Below, piece by piece: positions 12,180 to 25,067 of a stretch of DNA of 64,000 bases. The stretch lies in assembly GCA_016617855.1 (NCBI GenBank), contig JAECUM010004896.1, positions 33,889 to 97,888 of the forward strand. The letters run 5' to 3'. This DNA is from Megalonaias nervosa. Its lineage: Eukaryota; Mollusca; Bivalvia; Unionida; Unionidae. A program made the translations under genes and the position numbers. The notes beneath the pieces were generated by a model, which worked only from the letters and a program-made list of their open reading frames with translations, was not told where the DNA came from and did not search any database. Each line of letters opens with the position of its first letter. Within the stretch, counting starts at the first letter, position 1.

Positions 12180-13630
12180 GCTGTTTGAAAAGAAATGGCC
12201 TGGCCAGGATCTTCCTGGATAGATCTATCACTAGACTGAGATCATTGATCAAGGATAAGCCCCAACAAAAAGAGGAAATCAGAATCATTTTGCACTTCTG
12301 GCCCCTCTATTTTGGCGGCATCTTTGAAAATAATATTGCTGGGGGGGGGGGTGTTCGCAAAGGCCCACATACTTTCCCAAATGAAAGAAGGAGTAGAAAG
12401 AGTACTGATGGACCAAGCCTCAGGATCCAGTACTGTTGAAATGAAGGTGAACAGTTTGTGATTCCACCTGATTGCAAAAAGATTGATCATCAGATGACCC
12501 CATAGCTGGCAAATCTGATGAAAGACCAACAGAAGCAGGGAGCATTCTGTATGAAGAATCTGTCCCCTCCCTCAAAGAGAATCAGCCAAGTCAATGAGTC
12601 TGCCAAGAATATGTCTCATCCGGATGTCGATGTTGCAGTGTGCACACCAATGGTGGAACGCCCAGACCAGAATGTAGAGTTGGGGTGATTTGGTACTGCA
12701 CTGTCTGAGGAGGTATGCTACTACCACCAAGTTTTCTGACATGATGCACATAACCATGTTCTTAAAACAATCACTATAAAATGAAATGTCATCCAGACAC
12801 CAAAGGATGCTGACAGTGTCGAATTCTGGTAAAAGACAGACTCTCCAACTATAGGTGCTTGCATTTGCATACAGGGTCACATCCTGCTGCTGCTGTTTGA
12901 GAGGTATTCCTGTCTTGAGCCAACCATGGTTGTGCCACTGGTCCAGGAATTATACTACCCTGACCATTACACTGAGCCTGTAATCAAGCGGCATGGAAGA
13001 GAGGCACTCTTGACATAGCAAGGTCATCTGCAAAGGGTACATGTAGACACCAACCAGTGAGATAAGATCTGCTGCTGCATAAAACGATCTGAGGAGTTGT
13101 AGAACTCCCTAGTTGTGACTCATTTCATTTAGGAAATGGATTCTGTGAGGAAGATGATTTGGAAAGTCCAATGGTTAGGAAGAAGTATCAGGTTGAGATG
13201 AGTGAGAAAATCCATACCCAAATGGATGAACTGATGGGATGGACAAAGATCAGACTTCCTAAATTGGTATGAAAATTTAGATGAGGTAAAAGGGAAATGA
13301 GATCATTCTTTCCTTTGTATATAATGGAACTGATCATACATTTCTGAAAAATATTGTCCAATTACACCACTGCAGAAGTAGATGCAATCAATGGAACAGG
13401 GATACAGCACAGTGGAGAAGTTTCGTAAAGGCCCATGGACTTATGTTCAAGCTGGGACAGATCACAAAACTGATAACAATTTCCTCATATGTAAACCACA
13501 AAAATTTCCATAAAGACAGATTGACAGAAACATACGAATATGCATCCGTCAGACCAAGACAGATGGCAAAATCATCTGGACAGATGGAGAGGCAGATTGA
13601 TCTTGCTGTCTCCATCTTAAATGCCATTAG
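12180..13630 (-). pseudogene. DIRS-like retrotransposon remnant (RT and RNase H)
   Basis: Minus-strand fragments line up in the order of a DIRS-type polyprotein. At 13627-13388 the motif LGLTDAYSYVSVNLSLWKFL, then ISPWAFTKLL, is the RT palm region with a LxxAYxxV pattern; the catalytic Asp is lost. At 12880-12572 VVAYLLRQCSTKSPQLY and WCAHCNIDIRMRHILGRLID match the RNase H 'arHIPGRLN.lADsLSR' signature. At 12529-12242 VFHQICQLWGHLMINLFAIR resembles the 'W..p.vDLFAtr.N' segment that follows in DIRS elements. Frameshifts and stops break it, and no tyrosine recombinase or split repeats were found, so this is a dead internal fragment. It lies on the same strand as the host gene, in the KH4-KH5 intron. 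Confidence 0.65.
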
Positions 13631-15356
13631 CTGTCTGGACCAAAAAATCTAGGAGAAAACCTCAAGAGAATGTGGATTCCAAACAATCTCCACTACCCGC
13701 TTCTCAATGAATGTCCAAGTCAATGGCAAGAGAGCAGAGGCATTTGGGTAGGAAAAGTTTATTTCCTATCCCCTTGATACAACTGCCTCCCAAACTGATT
13801 AGCAGATTGTCTTCATGTATATGGTTTGATCATGGCAGGTTTTGGGTTTTGTGCAACAAATGATTCCATATTACTTGTCTCCAGTTATCACATCAGTTAG
13901 GGAGAACTGGAGATGCATAATGTGACGGTTGAAGCACAGAGAGATGGAGGGATGGTTCATGTGATGCCTGTCTCTGCACATCCTCTATCTTGCCACTGAA
14001 CAGCAGAAGTGATCCAAAGGAAGGTTTGCAGGGTCAAGGTGGGATGTGCAATGCCAGTCTTGTCTGCAAGCCTGAGAAATCAACAGTGATGCCAATTCCA
14101 ATAACAAAGTTCTGGTCACAATATTGCAAATGAGCTTCAAAGTGATGTGCAAAATGTGTTTATCCGCCATATAGAAGCAGGCGTAGTCAGACTGACCACA
14201 GGTTAGTTCTTGTCTAACACTGGGATATCTGCAAAGAAGGTATCTCAATACTGCAAAGAATGCTGTACGCTGACTCTCACAAAAACAGGAAGGCTGGGTC
14301 ACTGATCTTGGCAGATTGACACTCTGCAATTTCCTTGATTTTTTGCAGGAAGACGGAAGGAGGGCTGACTTCCTCATCATTAAAAACATGAGGCCATCAA
14401 CCTGCATGCCAGTGCAGAAGAAGGGGAGTTTGGCAACACCCAATAAATTCCTCTATTACCACCTTAATGCAATACTGAGTCCACTCTATTATGGAATCTG
14501 AGCATGAATCATCATCAGGCTTATCCGATGACTCAGTGTGATGGAATCTGAGCATGAATCATCATCAGGCTTATCCGATGACTCAGTGTGCGGGGTCACC
14601 CTGGCCAGGTTTAAGATCAATATCCATATATAACATTCCCTGAGGCATAGGCGAGGGTTGGCCATCATATCTAAGACTGCCACAGTAACATCCAAGGGGG
14701 TAAGCCATGAGTAAAAAGGCTAGCCATATCCACAGGATGTAGTCATAAAACTGATACACACAGCCTGTCAAAAACAAAGAGAGACTGTATGGGTACTGGG
14801 CATACAGATGGCAGTATAGATAGCTGTACTGCCATAGTAATGGTAATATGAGGTGGATGGATAGATCTATAATTAAGACTCCAAGTAATGTTAACATTCC
14901 ATGCCTCTATCTGACGAGGCATAGGATGGTAAGATACAGAAGCCATATGGTCACTAAACATTATAGATCAAGAGCCAGATGGCTAAAAAGTATGCTCAAC
15001 AGCCGAAATGGCATCAAAACTGAGGTGCCACTAGATTTTATGGATCGAGGACTGGACAACATGGTCAGCAGGTGAGATGGCATAAAAACTGTGCAGCTAG
15101 GTGGCATAGCTCTTTCAAGTCATTTGTATACTCTATGCACCTGGACTTACAAGCCCAAAAGCCATGCTCAGACATGTAGGGGGATTTACACCGCCAGGGC
15201 TGCCTGGAATTAGGTAGAAACTCCCCCAAATAATCAAAATTCTTGACTAAAACAGATGAAGATGGAAAAACAGAGAAAAATTCACCAGAACTAATCAATT
15301 CTCTTGTTGCTTGGTGTACCAAACAACACACCTGTAACTCCAGAGACAGTGTAGAT
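13631..15356. other. Intron sequence with exact 50-bp duplication
   Basis: Open stretches on both strands (for example 13985-14443 minus) show no recognised domain. Some may be the N-terminal part of the adjacent DIRS remnant, but I cannot support that from motifs. The only clear structure is the 50-bp tandem duplication at 14491-14590. Confidence 0.4.
14491..14590. repeat. Exact 50-bp tandem duplication
   Basis: Two identical 50-bp units (14491-14540 and 14541-14590) begin ATGGAATCTGAGCATGAATC and end GACTCAGTGTG. Absence of differences implies a recent duplication. Confidence 0.85.
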
Positions 15357-17748
15357 CAGGGGTCTCAAACACATGGCCCACGGGCCACATGCGGCCTGCC
15401 AAGCTTTATCCTGCGGCCTGCAAAGTGATTGGCATCACAAATTGTAATAAGAGACAATAATGGATGAATGAGAGGGCATTAAGAACAATCACAAAATACA
15501 GCATCAAACTCTTGCATCAGTAGCTATAAATAGACCACATTTTGATGATGCACCTTTATATTGTAACAGTTACTTGAGGCTGACCGAACATTCTGAAGGC
15601 ACATAACTCTCAATTATTTTTCTTTCCCAGACGTCACTTTTAACAAAGTATTTTAGTGTGAGGATGTAATGATCAGGATTTATTATTATGCCCTTCGAAA
15701 ATGGCTTCAACATCTAACAAAAGAAAGCTCCTGAAGAAAAAAGAGTTTTCCAAGATAAGTGGGAGAATATGTATTTTGTCACAGAGGTCAAAGGTAAAGT
15801 TCAATGTTTAATTTGCCTTCAAACAATAGCTGTGCTAAAAGAGTATAATATTCGTCGCCATTACGTAACGATGCACAGGGAGACGTATGATGTTATCACT
15901 GGAAAAATGAGAGAGGAAAGAGTGCTGAAACTGAAAAAAGCATTTGCCAAGCAAACAATTTCTTTTCAAACATTAACAAGTCAAGTGAAGATGCAGTTAA
16001 GACCAAGTTTCCTAATAAGTGAAATGAATGCTAAATCATCAAAGCCTTTTACGGAAGTCCTTTTTGTTAAAGACTGTCTTGTTAAAGCAAGTGAAATTTT
16101 ATGTCCTGATAAAAAGAACCTATTTCAAGGCATAAGCTTGTCCACTAATACTGTTGCAAACAGAATTACTGAGCTAGCGTGTAATGTGAAGCAACAATTG
16201 ATTAAAAAGTCACACGAATTTGAAAGATTTTCAATAGCGCTTGATGAGAGTACAGATGTTTCTGAAACCGCACAGTGTGCAATGTTTATAAGAGGGTTGA
16301 TGTCAATTTAAACATGACAGAAGAGTTGCTAGACTTAGTACCACAGAAGGGTACCACAACGGGACGGGACATATTTCAAGGACTAGAAGAGTGTATAGAA
16401 AATGCTGTACTACCATGGAGCACTCGTATCCCTGGCTACGGACAGTGCACCAGCAATGTCTTCTGCAAACACTGGTGTTGTTGGGTTACTTTAGTCCAAA
16501 CTGAATAGTCTCACTACACCAAATAATGTCACAAGCATCCACTGTATTTTGCATCAAGAAGCTCTGTGTGGCAAAAGTATACAAATGAAAGAAGTTATGG
16601 ATATTGTTGTTAAAACTGTCAATTTCATTTGTTCAAGAGGATTAAATCACAGACAGTTCACATCGTTTCTAGAAAGTATTCAAAGTGAATGTGGAGAACT
16701 TCTTTATCACACTGAAGTTAGGTGGCTGAGTCAAGGAAATGTTTTGAAATGGTTTTTTCACTTAGAAAAGAGACTGAAACCTTCATGCAAATGAAAAACA
16801 AAGATGTTTCTCATTTCTCTGATTCAACCTTTATTTGTAATCTCGCTTTCTTAACAGACCAAGCTGAACACCTTAATACCCTCAACTTGCAACTTCAGGG
16901 TAAAAAGCAGTTAATAACACAGCTGCATGACTGTGTTAAGTCATTCAAAGTCAAGCTCACTCTGTGGGAGAAATAGCTTACTGTAGGGAACTTGGCCCAT
17001 TTCTCCACATTGAATTCATTGGAAAAAGTTGAAATCACATTCTTGAAAGAATATGCTAATATCATTTCTGACTTGCACAAACAATTTGAAAACCGGTTTA
17101 AAGATTTTGAGGCACCTTAGCCACAGTTCCACATTTTTTTATACCTTTTGCTGTGGACACTGACAAAGTTTCTGACATGCAAATGGAACTTCTGGAGCTT
17201 CAGAGTGACATTATTTTGAAATAGAAATATATGGACATTGGAGTTCCAGAGTTCTACAAGTTTCTGTCTCGAGACAAATTCCACCAAGTTGCTCTCTGAA
17301 GCTACAAAGATCAAGTCTATGTTTGGTAGCACTTAAATATGTGAGCAGTTTTTCTTGTCTATGAAAATAAACAAGATAGTCTCAAGGTCAAAACTCACTG
17401 ATGATCATTTGGCAGCAACATTGAGATTAGCGTTATCCCAGGATATCAAACCAAACATTGATGTGCTGGTTGAGGCAAAACGTTGCCAGCTGAGTGGCCA
17501 AAAAATGGCCTCTAATTGAGCACGTCTATTTCCAAGTACTGATTATTGTTAATTTTAAATTCATGTAAACTTTACAGTAAAATATAAGTACAGTGTATAA
17601 TCACTATAATCATGTATAATGGACATGTTTACATTTTTCATATTTTACTAGATTTGCTTAATAATCACGTATGTAGGTGTACTGCAGCCCTTGGGCCATT
17701 GAATCGTCCTCATGCGGCCCTCAGGGTGGTTTGAGTTTGAGACCCCTG
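15357..17748 (+). mobile_element. hAT-superfamily DNA transposon (2.4 kb)
   Basis: The element begins CAGGGGTCTCAAAC and ends GTTTGAGACCCCTG, a 14-bp perfect terminal inverted repeat. Just inside both ends are further related G/C-rich segments containing 'atgcggcc' and its complement. The flanking 8-mers GTGTAGAT and GTGAAAAT match at 6 of 8 positions, as expected for an aged hAT 8-bp target duplication. One broken transposase gene fills the interior. Confidence 0.85.
15701..17519 (+). pseudogene. hAT transposase pseudogene (BED zinc finger, GTF2IRD2/ZBED-like)
   Basis: The reading starts ATGGCTTCAACATC at 15701. It shifts frame near 15745 into a BED-type zinc finger (VQCLICLQTIAVLKEYNIRR then HYVTMH: C..C and H...H). 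There follow the helical segment KLKKAFAKQT and the catalytic-core strand FSIALDESTDVSETAQCAMF, which holds the first acidic residue of the RNase H fold. Further fragments in other frames include [11 protein letters not shown] (about 16546), [40 protein letters not shown] (about 16690) and LAFLTDQAEHLNTLNLQLQG (about 16840), all hallmarks of this domesticable hAT family. At least four frameshifts or stops are visible, so it is inactive. It ends at TGA 17517-17519. Confidence 0.85.
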
Positions 17749-20182
17749 GTGAAAATGGTGAAGGAAAAGTCACAGCTTCTTCCATCCCCCCCCCCCAGCC
17801 TTGATGTAATGGAATCAACCACCAGACTGGCCAAAGACTCAGTATAAGCTTAATGTTCACAACATCAGTATTCTTGGTCCTTTGATTTTCCATCTCACTC
17901 CCTGTTACTTGCAATTTTCCTTAGAACTGTCGACCATTTATTCTCTGACAAACTGGTGCACATGCTGCACGAAGCGAACATTCTACACTTTGTGTATGCA
18001 AAATCTAAGTTAGATTTCCCACTGGCTTTTAATTCATGCATTTAGCATATTTAGTTGTCATAGTTAATTCTGAAAGGACAAAGTAAGGAAAGAAAAAAAA
18101 AAGAAATGCATAATTAACTGTGTTAAGAATGCCAGAGACACCCGCCATCCCAGGGGTGATAAATAAATATAAAGTGTGTACAAACACAAATTTCAACATG
18201 TTCTGTTACAATGAAGCCATGTAAAGTCCTGTGGTCAGAGAATGCAGAAACTACACCTGCATAGGTGAAAAAACTCATATAAATATGGTCAAAATTCAAA
18301 ACTTAATGTATATAACCTGTAAATAATCCTTAATACATCTGAAAATAACAAAATCCTCAATGGATGGGATGAAATGTAGCACCAATCTCCAATGGATTTC
18401 AGTAGGTGATGTGAATGATGTTTTCAGTCCACAGCAATAGCTTAAAACTGGTACCACCTGTAGGTGGCAAGATAATGAACAAGAGTTAATGCCCTTTATC
18501 TATAAAATATAGACCGAAAAGATCATTTTTCATCTTTGGAAGAGCTGGATTCAGGAGGCAGTAGGGCATATATTCCTAATGTTAATGTGATTGGGAAATA
18601 TATTCAAAGGAGAAAGGTATAAGAGCAAATTTTACCAAATGAATCATTTATACTTTTCAAACATCTTTTACAATATATAATTCTAAAATGGCCACAAAAA
18701 GAATTTAAAATAAATGTATGAAACAAACACATTGGATAGGTCATCAATTATTTTGCACCTTGATATTAATGCAAGTATAATATGATCATATATGACACAT
18801 CAGAAGCACATATCTGCCAAAACTGGCTTCAAGTGGATAAAACACAAAGCAAATAAGAAAATTTGAGTAAACAATGCCATTAAAAGATTAGTACAGTACT
18901 CGATCATACATGATGAAATGTTTGAAAGGTCTCCATTACAGCAATACGAGTCATGACTGAACAGGCTGACAACATAAGAAAACTAGCATGGAATCTGAAG
19001 GGTCTGATTTCATACTGCACCAGTAAATCACCATGTACTGAAGTTGTGAAGTGACTGTGTTGTCAAAATTTTTATTATTGTTTGACTGACCGAAACAAGT
19101 GATTGTGTGAAACAACAGTTTCAACATATCCTAGACACTGACCATGAACCAACCAGCACTGAATCTGCTATATGCCAGTCATATTCTTGTGAGAATTATT
19201 ACTGACAAGCAAGGAAAACAGTATTCAAAGCAATTACTGTAATGACTTTTCAGTGCTTATGCTAATTACAAGTGTGACAAATTTATATCTTTAACTGCTT
19301 GAAACCTGACAGCAATATACTAACAATCAACATAAACTTTAATTCATTGATGTTTTCAATGAAAAGATGTCCATTTTGAATTGAACAGTAAATTTAATTA
19401 ATTCTTACTTCATGTACAGAATAATACTGTGTCCTGCAATCAGAAAATTAATTAACATTTATGCATAATTTTGGAATAGATTTATTTGCCTAATCTTCAT
19501 GTAACACTAGCCACGTCTAGAATGAAAAGTAGTGGCCCATATCAAATTCCTGGTGGCCCCTTTTGAAAATATTTATGGGCCACATGTGCCATCAGGCTGA
19601 ATCCTAAACTGACCCATGGGACACAGTGAACTTTCGTTGTAAGGGTGAAGAAATGACAGAAATCCATACAATCATATAGCATGCTGATTCTAAGGTGAAC
19701 AGAGCTTAAGAAATAAACTCAAAACTAACCAAGGTCAATTAAGTATGAAATATAGGCCATAGTGACCAACTTTTGTGAGTAGATTCTAGTACTCATTAAG
19801 ATGCATTCCCACACCAAGCTGAATGATTCCAGCTATAATAGTATCTACAGTGCCCACAAAACCTCAGCTCAAAATGTACAACTAATGTACATTCTGTACA
19901 AAGTTAGCCTCTTTCCCTGGTGGTAGGTGCAAAGAAACCAACTCAGAACTGTGTTTTAGGACCTGGAAAGAAAGAATAGCTGAAATTAATTAAGGCTGTT
20001 CAAGTGTGTATGCCTTTATTTGTGTGGACAATGATGTTCACAGAGGTAAACTAAAAGGAAGGTTCCTGAAGTAAACTTACTCTTGGAAGAAAATATTGGT
20101 GACACTACGTGATATATCCTTTTAATAGCTGGCTTAATGGAAAACAAAACTCCAAGCTATGATAATGTTCACCACTTTATAC
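17749..20182. other. Intron sequence, nothing recognised
   Basis: A+T-rich, no convincing open reading frame and no terminal repeats. The Gly-rich-looking open stretch at 17648-17914 (minus) crosses the hAT end and a poly-C run and is not a gene. Confidence 0.5.
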
Positions 20183-20389
20183 CTTTGAGTACACCATCTT
20201 CAGAGCTAATCCGAGTTTTTCCTGTTCACCACGGAGAGTTATTCTTTCTGATGGGCTCTCAAGAAGGGGAACTTCAACTGACACTCCAGTATTGGCCAAG
20301 ATTTTTTGAAGATAGCTACCATGAGGTCCAACCACGTACTTATGTTGGAACTTCCTGACCTGAACTGATATTGTCTGGCACTTATGCTT
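20183..20389 (-). CDS. HDLBP: Vigilin exon: KH4
   Basis: A 207-bp phase-0 exon with acceptor TTTTTACAG and donor GTATAAAG. The translation has FQHKYVVGPHGSYLQKI, a clear KH first strand with a GPHG loop and helix. It is followed by TGVSVEVP, then SERITLRGEQEKLGLAL, the third strand and last helix. All core hydrophobic positions of a KH fold are present and there is no stop or frameshift. The next exon (11988-12095) lies across an intron of about 8 kb that contains a DIRS fragment and a hAT element. Confidence 0.88.
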
Positions 20390-20403
20390 CTGTAAAAAGA
20401 TAT

Positions 20404-20530
20404 TAAATTGTATTTGGTATCTCTTTAATCTCTTCTGTCATGATGACATCTGTCTTCTGTCATGACATCTTCTGTTATGATGACATCTGTTTTCTTTCAT
20501 GATGACATCTATCTTCTGTCATCTGAACAC
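20404..20530. repeat. ~28-bp tandem repeat (TGTCATGATGACATC)
   Basis: Four or five imperfect copies of TTCTGTCATGATGACATCTG occur in 125 bp. Each unit contains the palindrome GTCATGATGAC or a decayed form of it. They lie just upstream of the KH4 exon acceptor, in the intron. Confidence 0.7.
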
Positions 20531-20660
20531 ACAGAGTACAGTAAAATTTCACTCAACAGATACTGTTGAGACCACACACTTTTACAGTTTTATACTTTAA
20601 TAAGGTTTCATCAATACAGGATAGCTGAATTAAGATCTAAATATGTAGCCATCTGCAGTG

Positions 20661-20786
20661 GAAGCATGTTTACTGAAAGAAATGTCCAGGGAAGTTGAAC
20701 AGTAATATGGCTGTATATTTAAAGAAGCATGTTTACTGAAAGAAATGTCCAGGGAAGTTCAATAGTAATATGGCTGTATTTTTAAA
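20661..20786. repeat. 63-bp tandem duplication
   Basis: Units at 20661-20723 and 20724-20786 both start GAAGCATGTTTACTGAAAGA. They differ at only a few positions (for example GTTGAACAG versus GTTCAATAG), so the duplication is fairly recent. Confidence 0.8.
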
Positions 20787-21031
20787 GAAAACAGACATGG
20801 GTTATGTGGATTATCATGTCTCACTTGCAAACTGAGTGACAAAGAACAGCATGTTGTCACAAAAAATATGTTGACAAATAATCTTAACAAACCAAGCACC
20901 AACATTTCCTTTGTGATTTTTAAGCTGATGAAGGGAACTCCAAAGTACATGATAAACTCTGGAAACTTAGTTTCAAAGCATTAAACAAACCAAATGATAT
21001 ATAGACAGAAAAAGGAGTAAACTACCTTATA

Positions 21032-21236
21032 TATTCACTTATAAGTTGAATCAAACTTAAAAAAACAAAGATCGGGATCAACTGTTGCATAATGCACTTG
21101 CAGATCAGGGTCTACATTGTTTGCTTTACTGATTACTTCTAGCAAACTGCACAGACCCAGATCTGCCGGTGCATCATGCAATGCCGATCTGGCTCAATGC
21201 AGTTTGCAGTTGGACTCATCTTATAAGTGAGTAAAT
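21032..21236. repeat. Foldback element, copy 1
   Basis: The left arm CACTTATAAGTTGAATCAAA (21036) and the complement of the right arm, CACTTATAAGATGAGTCCAA (right arm about 21201-21229), form an imperfect terminal inverted repeat. The interior has opposed 'gatctg..gcat.atgca' motifs. A related copy lies at 30291-30475. No coding potential; a MITE-like element. Confidence 0.55.
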
Positions 21237-21297
21237 ACAGTTGAGAAAAATAAAGAAAAAAGAAAGCGATTTTAATTGTTAATTAAGTTTTTGCTAC

Positions 21298-21513
21298 CTT
21301 TTCTTGATAGATGCCTATGATGGTTGCCTTGCACTTGTTCACGCCATCCTTATCACCAGAGACCACAATCTCATCCTTTAACACCCCGGGAGGTGGTACC
21401 TTAATTCTGGCACCAGTTTCTTCCATCAGCTTCTTGATGATAGCATTGTTTGGACCACAAACAAATGGATGGTAGATCTTTTCAACTGGGAGACTTTCAG
21501 AAACAATTTTGGC
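21298..21513 (-). CDS. HDLBP: Vigilin exon: KH3
   Basis: A 216-bp phase-0 exon lies between an acceptor GGTATAG and a donor GTAGCAA. Its 72 codons hold a whole KH repeat: a first strand (VEKIYHPFVCGPNN), a loop in which GPNN replaces the classical GXXG, a helix (AIIKKLMEETGARIKV), a PPP turn, a strand (DEIVVSGDKDGV) and a last helix ending QEK. The divergent loop fits the third vigilin KH repeat, where the GXXG is not conserved. It splices in frame to the KH4 exon 0.9 kb downstream. Confidence 0.85.
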
Positions 21514-22868
21514 CTATACCAAAAGAGTTCAAACTTTAATCTTAAATAATGCAGTTCACAATATTACCAAAGTATGCAATGTGTAAAACTGTACTTCTTT
21601 TAAGGGGTATATTTCATTCAATATAGTAACATATTCTGTCATTCAATGTAAATATATCTGTTGCTGAACAAGAGTGTTGCACCTTCGTTGAACTGTCAAG
21701 GATGCATGTTACATATATCCCCAGGTAATGATCAAAATATCATGATGTCTTAAGTTTTGGGATCACCGGCATGAACTAACAATGAATCGATAATTTTGTC
21801 ATTAGGATACACATACTGATATAATAATACGAAGAACTAATTTTAAAAAATGCTTACTTTCAATGTTACTTTACTCTTCAATAGTCATAAATAATTATTA
21901 GTTATTTTCCTTTTGATTCTTTCAAATGAGAATTCATCAGTCATCTATCACAGCAGTTGCTTATACCAGCATGAAATACAGTAGGAAGAATTTGTTAGTC
22001 ATATCCTCTCCGCACCCATTCTAGATAAGATGTAACAAGCACATCATTATTGATACCAGCCTTAAATTTCAAGACCAAAAAGACGGAAAAATTTTAAAAC
22101 CAAACATTAATGTTTTTCACATGACTGTGAGATAGAGGACAGAAATGTGTGTGTGTGTGAATAATAAGGAAAGTACTTACTGGACTTTAAAGAGAAGATG
22201 TAATTAAGAGAACATGTCTGCGGGCATGTAAGAAAGCTGTTTGATTTTTAACATTTAATGATAAATTAGCTGAACAATGTATGTTCCTTCCAAAATACTG
22301 TTTTGTTTATTACTGTTGACAAACTGTCAAAAGTGAGGTCACAGGACTGGTTATGATAGTCCAGGTATTAAATCTGAAAACAAAGTTCTACTAATTATTT
22401 ATATAAACGAATAATATATACATGGTTAGATAATAAGCATAATCATTCTTACTTGACTTACCTACAAAAGCATTTATACTGTAGTTATTAACAATTTATA
22501 TGAAATGTTTGTCCATCATTCAGATGCCCAGACTTCAGATTAGCTATTATCAGCCTAATTTGTATCAGCATATGTGTTGAGTATTGTTTTTACTTTTAGT
22601 GCACTTAGAACATTTCTGGGTGATTGGCAATGCCTACATTTGTTAGCCATAAATAATCTTGCCCAGCATGCGCAAGTACTTTCCAAAAAGCATCACCACA
22701 GGCTATTAATGGTCCACAAATATCAATATTTTGTGAAATTTAGTAGCTATACATTTCCAAGTTTCAAGAGAGTTTCAGTTTTACGGGAATGTTCCTCATT
22801 AGTGTAAAACTGAAATCTGGAATCAAAGTTGTTTCAGTTTTCAGTGGTATTAGTTTATTGGGAAAAAA
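21514..22868. other. Intron sequence without a recognised gene
   Basis: This is where a KH2 exon could lie, but I see no KH-like translation on the minus strand. A (GT)n run lies at about 22148-22160. The part directly before 22869 may be the truncated 5' portion of the LINE. Confidence 0.4.
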
Positions 22869-23591
22869 ATGCAATATTGGTGTGCCTTAGACAAATGGTA
22901 TCGGATGTTCAATGCAGCCTTAGACAAGCATGCCCCAATTAAAACAAAAAGGGTTAAACACCAAATTACACCCAAGTGGATCACCCCTGAGATCAATGAG
23001 GCTAGGCACCAAAGAGATAATTTCCACAAGAAAAAAGACACGAAAAGCTATAGAAAGTGGAGGAATAAAACTAAGCACCTGATAGATAAGGCAAAAGAGA
23101 ACTACTATAAACAGGCTATTGATGAAAGTAAGAGTACCAAAACATTGTGGAAGCATCTAAAAGAGCTGAACCCACCCAAGAACAGTTGTTTTCCACTTAG
23201 ACTTAAGCAAAATGAGGATACAGCAACATCTGTAAAAGACAATGTGGAAACGTTCAACAATTTCTTCATAAGCATCTCCAGTAACAGTATTCAGAACCAG
23301 ACTAACATCCCAATTGAACTTGATGCTGTTCTATCATTTATAAGAGCTAAAATTCCTGATGATAATTATTTTTCAATAGCTGATGTTAGTGAAGCTGATG
23401 TATCTGATATGCTAATTAAGGTGAATATTAATAAATCCTCTGGATTGGATGGTATTGGTCCACGAATTCTTAAAATTGCTGCACCAGTAATAACAAAGTC
23501 ATTAATGCATATCATAAACTTATGTATAATGAGTGGTAATTTTCCAGAAACACTGAAATGTGCAACGGTTACACCTGTCTTTAAGAAATGA
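22869..23591 (+). pseudogene. LINE reverse transcriptase, N-terminal open part
   Basis: This 240-codon frame is the best-preserved part of the LINE. It holds the linker between endonuclease and RT (H-A-P-I-K motif, then a basic WRNKTKHLIDKAKENYYKQA helix) and RT motifs 0-2 (NKSSGLDGIGPRIL, FPETLKCATVTPVFKK). It stops at 23591 where the conserved 'DP.NYRPISLLPV' block continues in the same frame after a TGA. There is no endonuclease domain upstream, so insertion was 5'-truncated. Confidence 0.8.
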
Positions 23592-25067
23592 GAAAAGGAG
23601 GATCCAAGGAATTACTGACCAATATCAATTCTACCTGTATTGTCAAAATTATTTGAAAAGCATGTAGCCATTCAGGTCTTAAATTTTTTTGAAACATACT
23701 CTCTATTTCATAAAGTGCAATCAGGATTTACAAAGTACCACTCGTGCCAAACAGAACTTACCAAATTAATTGATCTTTGGCTGAAGGAAATGGATAATGA
23801 ACATATGACTGGAATTGTTTTCCTTGACTTAAGAAAACCTTTGATCTTTTTGATCATGAAATTCTGCTACAAAAGTTGAACTGACAGGTTCGACAAGCCT
23901 TCTTTAAACTGGTTTAGATCATACCTAAACCAAAGGTCTCAACAAGTAAGCATTGGCAATATTAGCTCTCAAACTTGCACTATTCATTCAGGGGTCCCTC
24001 AAGGCTCAGTTTTAGACCCATTCCTATTCCTTCTCTATATCAATGATCTACCATTAAATAATGAATCCACAAATACAGATTTGTTTGCAGACGATGCAAC
24101 CTTGTATACACCTAGTTCTGATACTGAAGTTATCCAAATGCAATTAAACTCAGACCTTATTAGAGTCCAAAACTGGGCACAACAAAATAGGATGGTAATT
24201 AATGAAGGTAAAACAAAATGTATGATTTTGGGGACATCACAAAAGCTACACAAGTCAGGGAACCCAGAAGTCTATCTCTTGCAATAAATAACCATCCATT
24301 AAAAAATGTCAAACATGAAAAGCTTGTAGGAGTGTCAGAAGATAATAGTTTACACAATGGGATGACCATATTGATAAGCTTTGTAAAACACTGTCATCCA
24401 AAATTGCCCTTCTCAGCAGAATCAAGAAATATTTACCTACGGAAACTAGCAATCTCTACTACAAGTCATATATTCTTCCAACAATGGATTATTGTTCAAA
24501 TGTATGGGGAAACTGTGCTAAATCTGAGCCTGACTGGATTTATAAACTTCAGAAATGAGCAGCATGCGTAATTTTATTGATCTATTGATCATCCCTCAAA
24601 AGCATTGTTTACAGAATTCAAATGGCTCACAATATATGACAGGATTGATTTTCACAAGGCAGTTCTTTTATATAAATGTCTACATGGAATTGCACCTGAG
24701 TATCTTCAGGACTTATTCAGGCATTTTTCAACTCAATACCAGTTGAGATCAATATCACAAGGAAACCTTCTAGCACCAAAACCAAGAACAGCAATTTAAA
24801 AAGAGCTTCCAATACTCTGGTATAGTTCTGTGGAACAAGCTTCCACTACATGTAAAATCTGCCAAAAATATTACAGTATTTAAGAAGAGATATCATGAGC
24901 ATGTATGTGTTTCTAATAGATAATGGAATTTAGAATTTTAATACTAAACATGTTAAAATAAACAGTAATTATTGTCATCTTCATATATTGTGCATTGTTA
25001 TAGTCTCCTTAAGAGGGCCTCAAGGGAGAATAGTCCTTGACTAATGAGTTACCCTCTATAAATAAAG

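Noticed and set aside
13985..14443. 152-codon minus-strand frame
   Set aside because: No domain, Cys/Leu-rich mixed composition, no splice or promoter context. Possibly decayed DIRS sequence but unsupported.
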